Source: Synaphobranchus kaupii
Lineage: Eukaryota; Chordata; Actinopteri; Anguilliformes; Synaphobranchidae
NCBI GenBank assembly: GCA_029718625.1
Contig: CM056395.1
Location: 22,916,135-22,980,134, forward strand
Length of the DNA stretch: 64,000 nt
Direction of reading: 5' to 3'
Shown here: one piece after another, positions 11,621 through 22,689 of the stretch
Numbering within the stretch: position 1 is the first letter of the stretch
Layout of the letters: each line of letters begins with the position of its first letter
Program-made: the position numbers and the translations under genes
Notes under the pieces: generated by a model
What the model saw: the letters and a program-made list of their open reading frames with translations, nothing else
Told to the model about the DNA's origin: nothing
Databases searched by the model: none

Positions 11621-12866
11621 CTATCCATTAAAAGAATCATTCCAAAGATGCCCCCTTTTTACTGTATAGATGGCAATGAAATTGAGATAGGAATCAGCTG
11701 TGGTTGGTTTAAATTACATAACATCAATCAACAGTTTTCCACCATTTGTCTTCATAAACATTATATCAACTTTTAATTAGATTTTGAATATATTTCCATA
11801 GGCTAGGCTATTTGCAATGTAGGAATTTTGTATATTGGGTTTTTAGTATGTAAACATTTGCAAAATGGGCTGTAGGTACAAAATGTTTCGCTGGTGGTTG
11901 AGTTTGAGTGAGAAAAGAATTGAAGAATTTTGAAAGCTGTGGGCATTTTATGTCAAAGCAATAAAAACCAATTCGCAACTGTAATCCTCCTGTTTCCAAG
12001 GATTTCTCTCCAAAAGCCAAAAGCATGGCAGCTCAGCTCAGTACAGCTGGGAATCCTTTCTTTTTTTCTGATGAGTCACCCCCAAAGCTCCCGCTCCCCC
12101 CGCCCCCAAAGTTTCAAGCTTCCATTTCTTTGGCTGGGTAGATTGTTTGGTACATCAGCCAAAGTCCACTTCTCTAAATTTCACTTGGCTCAGGACTTTC
12201 TTCAAAGGCTCTTTAGCTGTGAACTTGTCTTACTCTGAACAAAAAAAGTTACTTATCCAGAAGATCTTCAGGCAGCAGGATTGGGTCTCAGATGCTCTCT
12301 AGTCATGTAAATTAACCTTAGAAAGCAAATCAAGTCTGCAAGTATCCTAAAGGGGGGGTTGGGGGGGGAGTAGGAAACTGAGGAGATTGTGCTCCTCCGG
12401 GGCCTTTGAATTTGGAAGGCCTGAGGTGTGTCTCCAGGCAACAGCTTGCTTATCTCCCCTTGCTTACGTGTGAAGCACGCGCCACCCGCGAGACGGCGGG
12501 GAAACAGTCGCAGCCCGGTCGCCGTGCCGTCACGGCGACAGATGAAATCGGTCGTTCCTGTTTATATTCAGACTCTGGTCTCCCTCCACTCTTTGAGTCC
12601 AGTTTCGGGTGTTAAATTTGGAACGAGGGAAAGAGTAAGCGACCGAAACGGGCCATGGCCAATCACAGCTTGTCACTCGGCTCAGTGTGCGTTCCCCGTG
12701 TGTGATTTTCGTCCTGAAGAAGTCCCTAGCTCTCACGGCACATGTTTGCTAAGTTATTCCATGCATTTATAACTCTATATGACATTCAATTGCCAATACC
12801 AACAGTACCAAATGCTCTTTTTGTTGTCAAGCCACAAGTGTCAAGTCTTGACTTTTTCAATGAGTG

Positions 12867-12867
<1 letters not shown>
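11621..12867. other. Non-coding, nothing recognised
   Basis: Includes a G tract at 12352-12368 and a moderately CpG-rich stretch at 12475-12560. No exon or repeat family recognised. Confidence 0.5.

Positions 12868-12961
<94 letters not shown>
12868..12961 (+). repeat. (TG)n microsatellite
   Basis: About 46 almost uninterrupted GT units. No coding value. Confidence 0.97.
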
Positions 12962-12965
<4 letters not shown>

Positions 12966-13453
12966 AAGATATCATATTATATGGTAGCATGCAATGAAAG
13001 AGAATGTATAATGTAATTTCTGTACACATGCAATTACTGCTTATCAACTCTGGAATCTACCATCTGGGAAACACCATGTTAAATTAGTTTCACAAACTCT
13101 TATTCCCAGTAAAATTGCTACATATGCATTATATGAATAATATTTTCTCAGGAACACATATTCCATGTAGAAGATCGAATAAATCCTTCCAAATATACAC
13201 ACACTTGCCTCAGAGCGATTTAAGGAAAACAAGCATCTCTCTTATTCGCTTCACGCTTAACTTAACAGGGTGAATCCCAAAGGGCGGGGTTTATCTGCCT
13301 CATAGAACTTTCCTGAACCTGCCAAAGTCGCTAACGACGTGTCACTTTCATTTTGAAAAACAAGCAGTCAAAATTGCACAGGGAAAACAACAAGGGCAGT
13401 CTACTGACTCTTCCAACTCCTGACAGCTCAGAGACTGGGGCTGTCAATCACAC

Positions 13454-13472
13454 AGTGTGTGCGTGTGCGTGC

Positions 13473-13548
<76 letters not shown>

Positions 13549-13618
13549 GGTGTGTATGTGTGTGGCACAGCAGAGCCACGAGCAGCTTTGATCAGTGTGT
13601 GCGTGCGGGTGTACGTGC

Positions 13619-13667
<49 letters not shown>

Positions 13668-13719
13668 GGTGTGTATGTGTGTGTGTGTGCGTGCGGGTGT
13701 ACGTGCGTGCGTGTGTGCG
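13454..13719 (+). repeat. Compound (TG)n array with duplicated variant blocks
   Basis: Two long TG arrays separated by a 30-bp non-repeat spacer (13565-13594). The second carries the variant block GCGTGCGGGTGTACGTGCGT twice (about 13600 and 13690), and the block GTGCGGGTGTGTATGTGTGT occurs in both arrays. This implies growth by duplication of blocks as well as single-unit slippage. Confidence 0.95.
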
Positions 13720-13780
13720 TCTACATCTACATACCCAGAAATGTTGGTTATAGACTATGCCTGATGTGTCCTGGCTGCAT

Positions 13781-13935
13781 TTAAATTAAATCAAATCAAA
13801 TCAATATTTATCTATATGGTTTCACAACCAGTTGTCACAAGAAAAATATATGGCGCGCTTCACAGAAAAACCCAAACCTAAACCCCCACAAGAGCAAGCC
13901 AGCGGCAAGGGAAAAACCTCCCCAGTGGGAGTTTC
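13781..13935 (-). mobile_element. LINE 3'-end-like relic with ATTTG tail
   Basis: On the minus strand the order is CTCCCACTGGGGAGGTTTTT, a GGGGTTTAGGTTTGGGTTTTTCTG region, GTGACAACTGGTTGTGAAA and then a (GATTT)n tail. This arrangement (short conserved box, TGTGACAACTGNTGT, ATTTG tail) is a very common teleost retroposon 3' end. The body is absent, as in 5'-truncated insertions. Confidence 0.5.
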
Positions 13936-14074
13936 AACTTGTGTTATATAGCTATGTTTTCCCAAATATGAAGAGGGAACTCACTTATGGCGATTGGAGA
14001 GGGTTCGTCTCAACTTTGATGTGGATTATGAAGATTTAAATGGCCTCTTGCCCACGCTCAGCCACGTGGCAAAA

Positions 14075-14170
14075 ACCTGATTACATTACACTGCATTCAT
14101 TTAGCAGCCATTCTTATCCAGGCTGACTTACAACATAGGAGAAGCTGCATGAGTTCCCATATTACTGTAC
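14075..14170 (-). mobile_element. SINE tail relic
   Basis: The minus strand shows GTAAGTCAGCCTGGATAAGA and TGGCTGCTAAATGAATGCA, followed by TGTAATGTAAT. This matches the tail block of the SINE at 9935-10165. No tRNA-like head is visible. Confidence 0.5.
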
Positions 14171-15103
14171 TGTGCTCTGACGAAGGACTGAGATATGTCC
14201 AATGAGTGCTTTCACAGATTTAAATGTAAGTCATTATTTTGTTAATAAAGTTGCAAGCACAGGGAGAGACACTGTCTGTGTCCAAAATGGCTCACTATTT
14301 ACTATATAGTGTACTGTTGTGGCTGTCAGCCATCCTGGTCTAGTGTCCGAATTCTCAAAACAAATATGCTTTGCGGAAAAAAAAAAACTTTATTAAAACC
14401 CTACACCAGTTTGTCCACTAATTGGCACAGTTTACTAGCCATCGAAAACGGTCTCTTCTCATTGGTTAACATTACGTACGATTCGCCGTCAACCACGTCT
14501 CTCGGCCAAAGCGACAATAGCAATATTATTGTTAAGTGAGCTGCAGCTCATCCTTGGGCTTTGCGTGATAAAATTTGGTTTAAAATCACAACACGACAGA
14601 CTTGTATGCTAGGTGACGACGGTGTATGATGATAAAAAAGACAACGTCTGCTGTCCGAATTCATTGTTTATTTAGTACACTATTTATTTATGTAGTTTAT
14701 TTAGTGCCATATATGGGCATTCACTAGGGATTAGGGATTAGTGAGCCATTTCGGAGTTTAATGTTTTATACCAGTGTTTTTTGCCACTTCTCAGGGTTTC
14801 CTACAGAAATAACCTCAATCTCAGCCCTTAAAAACATTAACACTGTACATTCTGACTTCCTGTAACCACACATAATTCAGGTACAATGCACACAAAGCCC
14901 CAAACGTGGGTTATCTTTGCTGTTGTTGTTCTTTTTCCTGCTGAATTTGTCATAAAAAAATTATCCATGCCTTGAAAGAATAATTGTCCCCATTGGATAA
15001 CAGCATCTAATCTGCCAATGAGAACATTGGTTCAAACTAGTCTCAAAGTACACTATCTCTACGTGTTTAAAAGGCTGTCTACCTACCCCACAAACTGTGA
15101 AAG

Positions 15104-15195
15104 TGCCCATAGTTTGGTGGTTACAGCAATGGACTACCAAGCAGGAGGTCGGGGGTCCGAGTCTCGCCAATTCACAACAATTACATTTATATTCA
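15104..15195 (+). mobile_element. tRNA-like SINE head
   Basis: CATAGTTTGGTGGTTACAGC resembles a pol III A box and GGGGGTCCGAGTCTCGCC contains a B box (GGTCCGAGTC), with A-to-B spacing like a tRNA. The 5' and 3' flanks do not pair as an acceptor stem, so this is not a functional tRNA gene. A short AT-rich tail follows. It is best explained as a truncated tRNA-derived SINE. Confidence 0.5.
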
Positions 15196-15504
15196 ATAAA
15201 AATGATGTGCACATTATGCTTTTCACATAGAATGTTCTTTTCACATGAAAGAACGCCTTTTTACTGCAAAGTCTAAGCAATTTCAAGAAACAAACAAACA
15301 AGAAACAATTTAGGAAATGGGGGTAGTTTAATCAGTATGAGCTACAATAGGCAATATTTATAACTAACTTGGCCTCATTTTGATATAAATACTTTTAACG
15401 GCAGGCCTAATTTTAATTAATGACTTACAGACAGTGCTTTGTAGGCGATGTGTGAGTAACTTGGCTGTTTTGTATGTTGAAAACGTTTATTTGTTCAGAT
15501 TTTA

Positions 15505-15592
15505 CTATACCATGCTTTGAAATTGTGAAAGGCACTATATAATTGCAGTCCATCATCATTGTCATTATTATTATCATCATCATTATGGAAAA
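15505..15592 (+). mobile_element. LINE 3' end with (ATT/ATC)n tail
   Basis: GAAATTGTGAAAGGCACTAT followed by ATAATTGCAGTCC and a run of ATT/ATC triplets. GTGAAAGGCRCTATATAAATGCAA plus an ATT tail is a recurrent teleost LINE 3' terminus. Only the terminus is present. Confidence 0.5.
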
Positions 15593-15599
15593 TGTACTT

Positions 15600-16771
15600 A
15601 AATGTGCCAATCAAGTGCACTGGTTTGGAAACATCTAAAATTATAACTGCTTTTATAATCACATTTCAACACACTGGTTGAAGTAATAACCATGTTTGGT
15701 GCATGCAAAAAGTTAATGGTAGTCTCTTCCTCTAGCCAATAGGTTGCTTTCACGTGGAAATGTGCCTGATGAAATAGTCTATTAACACCTGTTATAGGGT
15801 GTGCAACCTCCATGACATCCATTCTGATAGAATACGCTTAGAAGAGCAGACACATTTTTATTAAGAAAAACAGCCTACGACAACCACAGGCTCTTCATTA
15901 GTCATGCCCCAACAAACTGAATAGGCTTATGTCATGGTGTGAAAGGACAACGGCAGAACTCAGATCACAAACAGTCCCTGAAGTTCTTCATTATGGGAAA
16001 AATGTGTCAGTAACACCTTGTATTAAGTGAGAAAGCACTTGTGCTGTTACACAGCCGCTGGTGATCAACTGGTTTGTAAATTCAGCGCACATACACAACA
16101 CCTACAGTAATTTGTACGGAGCGGAGTTAATGTGGGACACAATTGCATCGATCTACATAAATAGTTGTAAGAACGAAACTGAATGACATAAAAAGACCAT
16201 TTCTGCGATGTTTAAAAATCAATAAATAAATATCCAGTGTTTATTCCAAAGTAACTCAGGAAAACCAGACAAATATACTTTAACTTTCCAGGAATGTTTT
16301 GGGTTCTGGAAGAGAACCCCTGGGATCTATAGCCACAGGTCTGAAACACAACCATCATTTTGATCAGCACTCCGCATTCAGCTTGTTTATGTCATGCCCG
16401 TCTTTTATATCTTCCGCTGTTGCAAATCTCTAAACATCTCTGTCTATGACTTAAATAACACTGGGCGCGCTACACAAAGACAGTGGTTTGATGAACGATC
16501 TCGTTTTTAAAAAAAAATTTAAACACCCTTCACTTCTGTCCAAGAAGGTCATGCTTTATTCTCAGAAAGTCAACGGGAAGGAAAAGGTTGAGTTCTTAAA
16601 TCAAGTAGAGCTAGTAGGTCAAGCTTGAATTCCCTATCAGGAAGCAGGCTTAAATGCATTTTGCTTCTAAAATAAAGGTATTCATGTTGCAGCAGCGTGT
16701 TGTTTCTTATATAGTAAACAATGATCTTATTTCATGCATTACAAACTGTGTGTGATCACTATCTGTGTATG
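15600..16771. other. Non-coding, nothing recognised
   Basis: AT-rich unique-looking sequence with no repeat, RNA gene or exon that I can support. Confidence 0.5.
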
Positions 16772-16843
16772 TACACACACGTATACACACACACACGTAC
16801 ACACACACGCGCACACACAGACACGCACACACACACACACAAA
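16772..16843. repeat. Interrupted (CA)n microsatellite
   Basis: CA units interrupted by TA, GTA, CG and AG steps, which suggests an old, decaying array. Confidence 0.9.
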
Positions 16844-17560
16844 GTTCAGCTCTGGAGTCCTTTGCAATGACTCACTAAAAGAATCTGATTTATACTGAAG
16901 TAATGATGTCGTCGCTCATTAAAAGAGTTTTAATTGTAAATGAGAGAGGCAGTTATCACGGCAAATTAACCATCTAATTCATGATAGAATTTTTTTTAGG
17001 TCATTGCCTCATTGAGTTGGAATGTGAATTACTTGGTCCTCCACTCTAATGGGAGTAGGCTTGTTCATAGTGATACTACAGGGTAATCTACGAATTTCAG
17101 CTTTGTTACTTAATCTTCAGGAGTGGAGCAATTGTACCGGAATTATATAAAATAAATATTGTTCAATAAAGCCCCTCTTGAATTAAGTATAAACGAATCC
17201 ACTGAGATTGTAGCTTTTCTATCAAATATGGATTTAATTTTGTTTGCGCGCATGTTTTGACGGTTAAAATCTGTTGGAGAAAAATTACAATTAAAAAACG
17301 AAGAAACAATAATTATGAGAAATACCTGGAAAGTCTTCAGTGAAGGAAAACAGCAGAGAATAACACAACCGTTCCAGCAGTGAAGGGCTTATAATGTGTT
17401 TTTGTTAATGGTCTTTGTTGTTTCGATGGTGGCACTGGGAGTAATTTTCTGGAATGGTTTGGGTGCACTTATATCCTACGAAGGTCAAGGTGGATTTCAA
17501 TCTTCGCTTAATAGCGCTGAGTGATCATCTTCGGCCGACGCAAAAGGCATTTCTTTCCTG
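16844..17560. other. AT-rich block, candidate conserved non-coding element
   Basis: The stretch from 16870 to about 17530 has TAATTA/ATTAA-type homeodomain-like cores, an even composition and no transposon signature. That is the texture of developmental conserved non-coding sequence. This is inference only, since conservation cannot be seen in one genome. Confidence 0.2.
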
Positions 17561-18924
17561 TAGAGGGGGGCGTATTTCCAGACGTTAATTCCCCAATCCG
17601 CAGAGAACGTGTAGTTGTCAAATGAGTTTAGGAGCACGACATTGATGTCATCCTTCGGTTATGGCATTGCCAGTCACAAGATATACTGAGCATTTATGTG
17701 ATACAACATTTATGTGAACAATTCCTGACACTGTGTTTTCAGTGCTTCCATCTGCTGAGAATGAGCCGTTTGATTTTGTCATGGAAGCGTGGTATCATGT
17801 TCCTCTAGAATTCCAGTCATCGGTAGATACTGGGGTACTGCTTCTGATGAGTTACCCAGGGTAACTTGCTTCTGGAAATGAACGTTCAATAAAACCAAAT
17901 ATTTACTGAACGTGTTAACTGAAACGTGGTCACTAGGACACTTACCACAGCACTGCTGTGCCCTGCCCCGGTACGCATGACAAATATATAACGGAGTTAC
18001 ACAAAGAGCACAGAATTTAAGTAATTTTAGGGGTTGGGTGATGCATAGAGTGGATACTGAGGGGAATGTGTGGCTGTACTAGAACTGTAGAGGCAGTGGT
18101 TTGGGTCTGGGACCTGCTGGAAAAATAAAAACTACATCGTTAAGATAAACTCTGGCCTGTCCTTCCTACTTCAAATGTCTGCATGTTAAAAATATCCTGA
18201 GAAATATGATGCCGTGGAGTACTACACCAAACCCATGTCCTCATATCCACATGAAATTCATATTACAGAATAAATGCGCATAGTTGTACATACCCTCCCC
18301 TCTTAGAAAAAAAGTCATGACATGAATGTAAATAATTTGCCTTTCACTGGGACTGATTAAGTCTGTTACTTGTTTACGACATTGAATGCCTTTAGTTTAC
18401 AAAACTTGCATTGGAAAATCACTACTAGCTTTTTTTTTAATGTCTGCTATCAACAGGGGACTTGTGTACCACCGAAAATGACAGTCATTGTGAATTGTAC
18501 CTTTGAAATCCAGGCCCCGGCCGTCACCATGTCTCCTCATTGGGGAAACGGTGAATCACCCACAGGGAATCACCCACAGGGACCGCCTGGCTTCGAGCTG
18601 GTGCTACAGTGCCCCCAAGTGGCAGGTCGGAGAACTGCAAGGAGCCGCAGCGTGACATGAACCGTTACACATTAAAAGCTTTCTGTTCTTTTTTTTTTTT
18701 TGCTGCAGTGCACGCAATCATGATGGATGGACTGAGTGAGCGATTGACTGGTAACAATTACTCTGCATTCGATTGTGAGACGCTCCGATGCCGTGTGTGG
18801 ATTCAGAACATGTCAGAAATTAAACTGTCTGCTTGTGCCTGGAAAACAAGCAGGGGAAAGAACGGAGAGAGAGAGAGAGAGAGTAAAAAAAAAAAAGATT
18901 TACCACCCACATGTTTATACCAAC
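17561..18924. other. Non-coding, small tandem duplication at 18553-18584
   Basis: No gene recognised. GAATCACCCACAGGG is duplicated in tandem at about 18553 and 18568. A short AG repeat lies at 18868-18882. Confidence 0.5.
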
Positions 18925-19355
18925 GGACGCCGCGCGCTGTGAAGTGTAATCACTCCGTCTCCCCAACGAAGCGCCAACATCCTCCCGGTCCCGTGAATCA
19001 CAGACGCTTTCGGACGCCTTCGAATTGCCACCGAGGCCCAGGACGTCTGCGCCTTGCAAATTTAACAGACGACGACCCCCCTTTACGGCGACGGGGCTGC
19101 GGGCGCGGCCGGTGATGGAGTAACGGTGGCGTCGCGCGTGCGGCCGGGGAGTCGGGCGAGCCTCGTTTGAGCCGCCGTGACTGATTCCCACCTGTCGAGC
19201 GCGGTGAGGGGGGAAGGGTTTCCGCGCCCGCTCGCCGCTCTGCTTCCCCCAGGCGGGGAATTAGCGACAGGTACCGATGTAGGGGGAGGGAGAAACGCCC
19301 GAGCCCCTGTCTGCTTAGCGTGTCGCTAGCGGGAGATCTCGGTTCGACCGTCACT
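18925..19355. promoter_or_regulatory. CpG island candidate
   Basis: I count roughly 50 or more CpG dinucleotides in about 430 bp (for example twelve in 19081-19140), with high G+C. Such density in an otherwise CpG-poor vertebrate region suggests an unmethylated promoter-type island. The overlapping arginine/proline-rich frames are what GC-rich DNA gives by chance and match no domain I know. No splice-site pair or start context lets me attach a transcript. Confidence 0.5.
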
Positions 19356-19696
19356 GTTTTCATGCTGCCAAACAGATGGAGGTCACAGTTCAACGGATCG
19401 GAGGGCTTTATTTTCATTTCCCCCACCCCCCCCTGTAATCCTATTATAAAAACAGTTCGGTGGCCATGTTTTGATCTCCAAGCCCGTCCTATAACTAGAT
19501 GTTCAAACGTTAGCGAATTATCCAGAGTTCACAGGTGGAAGTGTCTCCCTTTAAGATGAACGGGAGCCTATGGGGCTTGAGAAATTCTCCTTTTATCGAG
19601 CTGAACATTTCAATGCCGGAGGTGGCAGGCACACATCCTGTGGAGCCTAGATTGGGTTATGATGAATCCCCTGGAGGTATGTGGCTCAAGCAGCAG

Positions 19697-19805
19697 GTGG
19701 GGGGGGGGGGGGGATACCTGATTTTGGCCACACCGTGTGTCGACAGCGCCCGGGGCCTGGTGGGGTGGGGGTGGGGGGTAGGGGGGTTGGGGGGGGGGGG
19801 GGGGT
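19697..19805 (+). repeat. Poly-G and GGGGTG-rich tracts
   Basis: A run of about 17 G at 19697 and a second G-rich tract at 19759-19805 made of G4-G16 blocks. Strong G-quadruplex potential and likely sequencing-error prone. Confidence 0.85.
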
Positions 19806-20142
19806 GTATTTTCTGGTACGGGGTGGAGAGCAGAGATAGAGGGGGAGATTGGGTGAAATAAGAGAAATAAGGGGGCTGCTGGGAGATCCAGAGACGGGGA
19901 AGCGAATCACAGGGTCGTTGCGGGGGCGTCTGAAAGGCTCTGTCACTGCACGGCCTTTTAAAGGCCCTTTATTCTCCGTCCACTGGCTCCAGAACGTCAT
20001 GTTGCCGTTTGGACTTGTTCTGTAATGCAAACATCGCAAAATCAGATCCCCTTCCAAATTAAAACATTCACTAAAATCGGATGTGCAAGGTAATTCACCT
20101 AAATCACCTCGGCAATCCCCTTCTGGGGATTATATACATATA

Positions 20143-20672
20143 CACTGCCTGGCTAAAAAAAAAGTAGCCGTTGCACCCGTCATGCATAGTGCCCACTGTA
20201 CAAGCCTCTGGAGGCAGTGTTATGATCTGGGGTTGCTTCAATTGGTCAGGTCTAGACTCAACAACGTTATGCAGCAATAAAATTAAGTCAGCTGAGTACC
20301 TGAATGTACTGAATGACCAGGTTATCCCATCAATGGGCATATTCCAGGACGACAATGCTACGCTTCATCGGGCTCAAATTGTGAAATTATTGGTTCAGGG
20401 AGCATGAGGAATCATTTTCACACATGAATTGGCCTGACCTTAACCCCATTGAAAGTCTTTGGGATGTGCTGGAGAAGACTTTACGGAGTGGTTCGACTCT
20501 GCCGTCGTCAATACAAGATCTCGTCCAAAAATTAATGCAACGCTGGACGGAAATGTTGTGACGTTGCATAAGGTTGTCGAAACAATGCCACGACGAATGC
20601 GCGCCGTAATCAAAGCTAAAGGCGGTCCAATGAAATATTAGAGCGTGCGCCTTTTTTTTTGGCCAGGCAGTG
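20143..20672 (+). mobile_element. Internally deleted Tc1/mariner element with transposase remnant
   Basis: Ends CACTGCCTGGCTAAAAAAAA and its inverse TTTTTTTTGGCCAGGCAGTG, with TA just outside on the left. Inside, from 20192, a frame reads GGSVMIWGCFNWSGLD and later [17 protein letters not shown], carrying the second catalytic Asp region (F-x-D-N-A). After a frameshift near 20400 it reads [20 protein letters not shown], the D-L-N-P-I-E box with the third acidic residue, up to a stop near 20640. The N-terminal DNA-binding part and the first Asp are deleted, since a full element is about 1.3-1.6 kb. Dead as an enzyme source, but its ends could still be mobilised in trans. Confidence 0.88.
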
Positions 20673-21480
20673 CGTATATATATACGGACCTCAAACTATT
20701 GTTTCAGTTGTCATGAAGACACAATCGGAAAAGTCGTTTTCTCTGAAACTCTGCGAAGGCAGAGGGAGAAGGCTTCCTGCGATATCTGCTGCCCTGGCAT
20801 GAAGGCTGTGTGTGCAAGATAAGCCATTACTCTAATCAAATATCTAATTCCCTGGAGTTTACTTAAAACTCAGCAAATTAATTAGTTCAGACAGAGTTCA
20901 ATGCTTTCGTCATTTTTAATTTATTTATTTTTGTATATGAACCCCCCCCTCCCCCCTCCTCCACCCACCCCATGCTTGAAATTCCATTATTTAATTACAA
21001 GAAGGTCGCTAATTGCTGTTTTTTTTTTAGTAGCATGTCATTATGTCTGGATGTGCAGACTTTGCTTTAAGGGCAGCTTGTTAGGAAATCAATTTTCATT
21101 GTTGCCAGTAAAGCTGGCCACTACTTGATGCATGATGTTTGTTGCAAAGTGCTTTCACGGTAACTAAGCAATGGATACAGCTGTCACAGACATAAGAGGA
21201 AAAAAAAGTAAGATCCACCAAACCTCTGACTGATTACGATTTTATATTTGATCAGTTTGTCAGCCTGTCTGTTTCTGGACATTTCCTGACATTCCTAGTA
21301 CCGGGCGATATTGTAGAAAACATGACAAGATATTAGATATTAGATAACAATGTTTCATGGCTCACTTTCTGAAAGAATAGGGAAGAAAATAATTAAAACT
21401 AAAGACAGGATGAGAAACAGCAGCTGCACCACAACTGTGTCTAATTGCCTGCAACTGATTTTTTACTTTTTTCTCTTTAG
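20673..21480. other. Non-coding; AT-rich block 20760-20900 looks conserved-type
   Basis: No gene. The stretch 20800-20895 contains CTAATCAAATATCTAATTCC and AGCAAATTAATTAG, with homeodomain-like cores. Candidate regulatory sequence only. Confidence 0.3.
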
Positions 21481-21504
21481 AATTTCCCCTGTTGCTTGTA
21501 AAAA

Positions 21505-21640
21505 TTGTGAGGCTGATTGGCTACACGTGACAACTTGTCTGCACTCTGGTCCAATGAAAACGGAGTGCACTCCCTGGGAGCGGTTCAGCCCTGCAGTTTC
21601 CATGGCAACTCGAGAAGTGAATCACGTGACCAACACTCTG
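21505..21640. promoter_or_regulatory. CCAAT, E-box and RFX X-box cluster
   Basis: GTTTCCATGGCAAC at 21596-21609 matches the RFX X-box palindrome GTTRCCATGGYAAC at all but one position. Nearby are an inverted CCAAT (GATTGG at 21513), a direct CCAAT (21551) and CACGTGA-type E-boxes (about 21524 and 21624). The combination within 130 bp resembles a compact vertebrate promoter or enhancer, and X-boxes often drive ciliary genes. No transcript is visible. Confidence 0.35.
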
Positions 21641-21805
21641 TGACCAAAAAAAAACATCACTGGAGGGGGCAGGGGTCAGTTTTGGGCTTCTGTACGAAAT
21701 CAGGGCGGCAGAATCTGCCACGGAAATGACAAAATGTCCCGTGCGCGAGCTTCACGTGAATGTTCAGAGCTCAGCGGGTTCTTCGATCCTATGAAGTAAA
21801 ATCTG

Positions 21806-21824
21806 GGGGGGGGGGGGGGGGGGG
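21806..21824 (+). repeat. Poly-G tract
   Basis: Uninterrupted run of about 19 G followed by A6. G-quadruplex-prone and prone to length error. Confidence 0.9.
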
Positions 21825-22689
21825 AAAAAACTTCTACATTTAGGGTATGTCTCAATCTCAAAAGAGCTGCCTGTGAAAGGATAATTTTTTTGAAGGAGAG
21901 AAGGGCAGTCCACCCTCCTTTGCCATTTATTTTTGCTTTATTCAGGCAGTTGGAAATCATAGAGGGTGACAGATCGAGAAGGGACCACAGCCGAGAAAGC
22001 GCCATGCGGTTGGGAGTCGTTTCCCTACAGACTGTCCCTCTAGAAAGCAGCATTTTAAGGTAGTGTTCGCTGGCCTTACCTTTCAAGGCATGTCTCAAAC
22101 ATAATTCATTATATTACACCTTTTAAGGTGCTTTGTTCAGCCAGCTTTGAAGGTGGCATCAATTGTATCTAGGAAGGATATCTCGTAAATCTTCGCCGCA
22201 ACCTCAGCAGTGTTTAGTCCTGTTAAAACAATATCAGAGCCCCATGTCACAGGTACTACTTGCACGGTGACACTGGAGGTGGTTTACAAGCATAGCAGCA
22301 CAACCGTTTGGAGAAAAAAAACGACTGGAAAAAAAACAGTATGTTAGAGGTTTTACGACTTAGTGAGCTTTCTATACGCTAGTGAGCTTGTGATCGCCAT
22401 GCTAGCGAAGATTTATAGCGAACTGTGAAGTTAGGTGGGTTCGAGTGGTCAGAAAACATTATTTTACAGTACCAATGTTTGCCTTGTAATTATAAACACG
22501 CTCTGAAACCCCCACTGACTGTAATTCTAACTTCACAGTGGATCCCCGATGCTTTGCCTTTTGATGGGACTTTCCGGTTTTTAGCGCGGGCATTGGAGAC
22601 AGCTACCTGTAGGGGATACAGCCAAGGAGATACAAATTGCCATTTTTGCCTTCCAGTTTTTCTAGAAGCGCCAAACTGCCATGGACAGA

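Noticed and set aside
13353..13784. Cysteine/valine-rich 143-codon frame
   Set aside because: Translation of the TG arrays.
15104..15176. Functional tRNA gene
   Set aside because: A- and B-box-like motifs are present but the acceptor ends do not pair and no normal anticodon arm can be formed.
18609..19426. Overlapping 168-, 142- and 123-codon frames on both strands
   Set aside because: They lie in the CpG island; overlapping arginine/proline-rich frames on both strands are expected by chance in GC-rich DNA.
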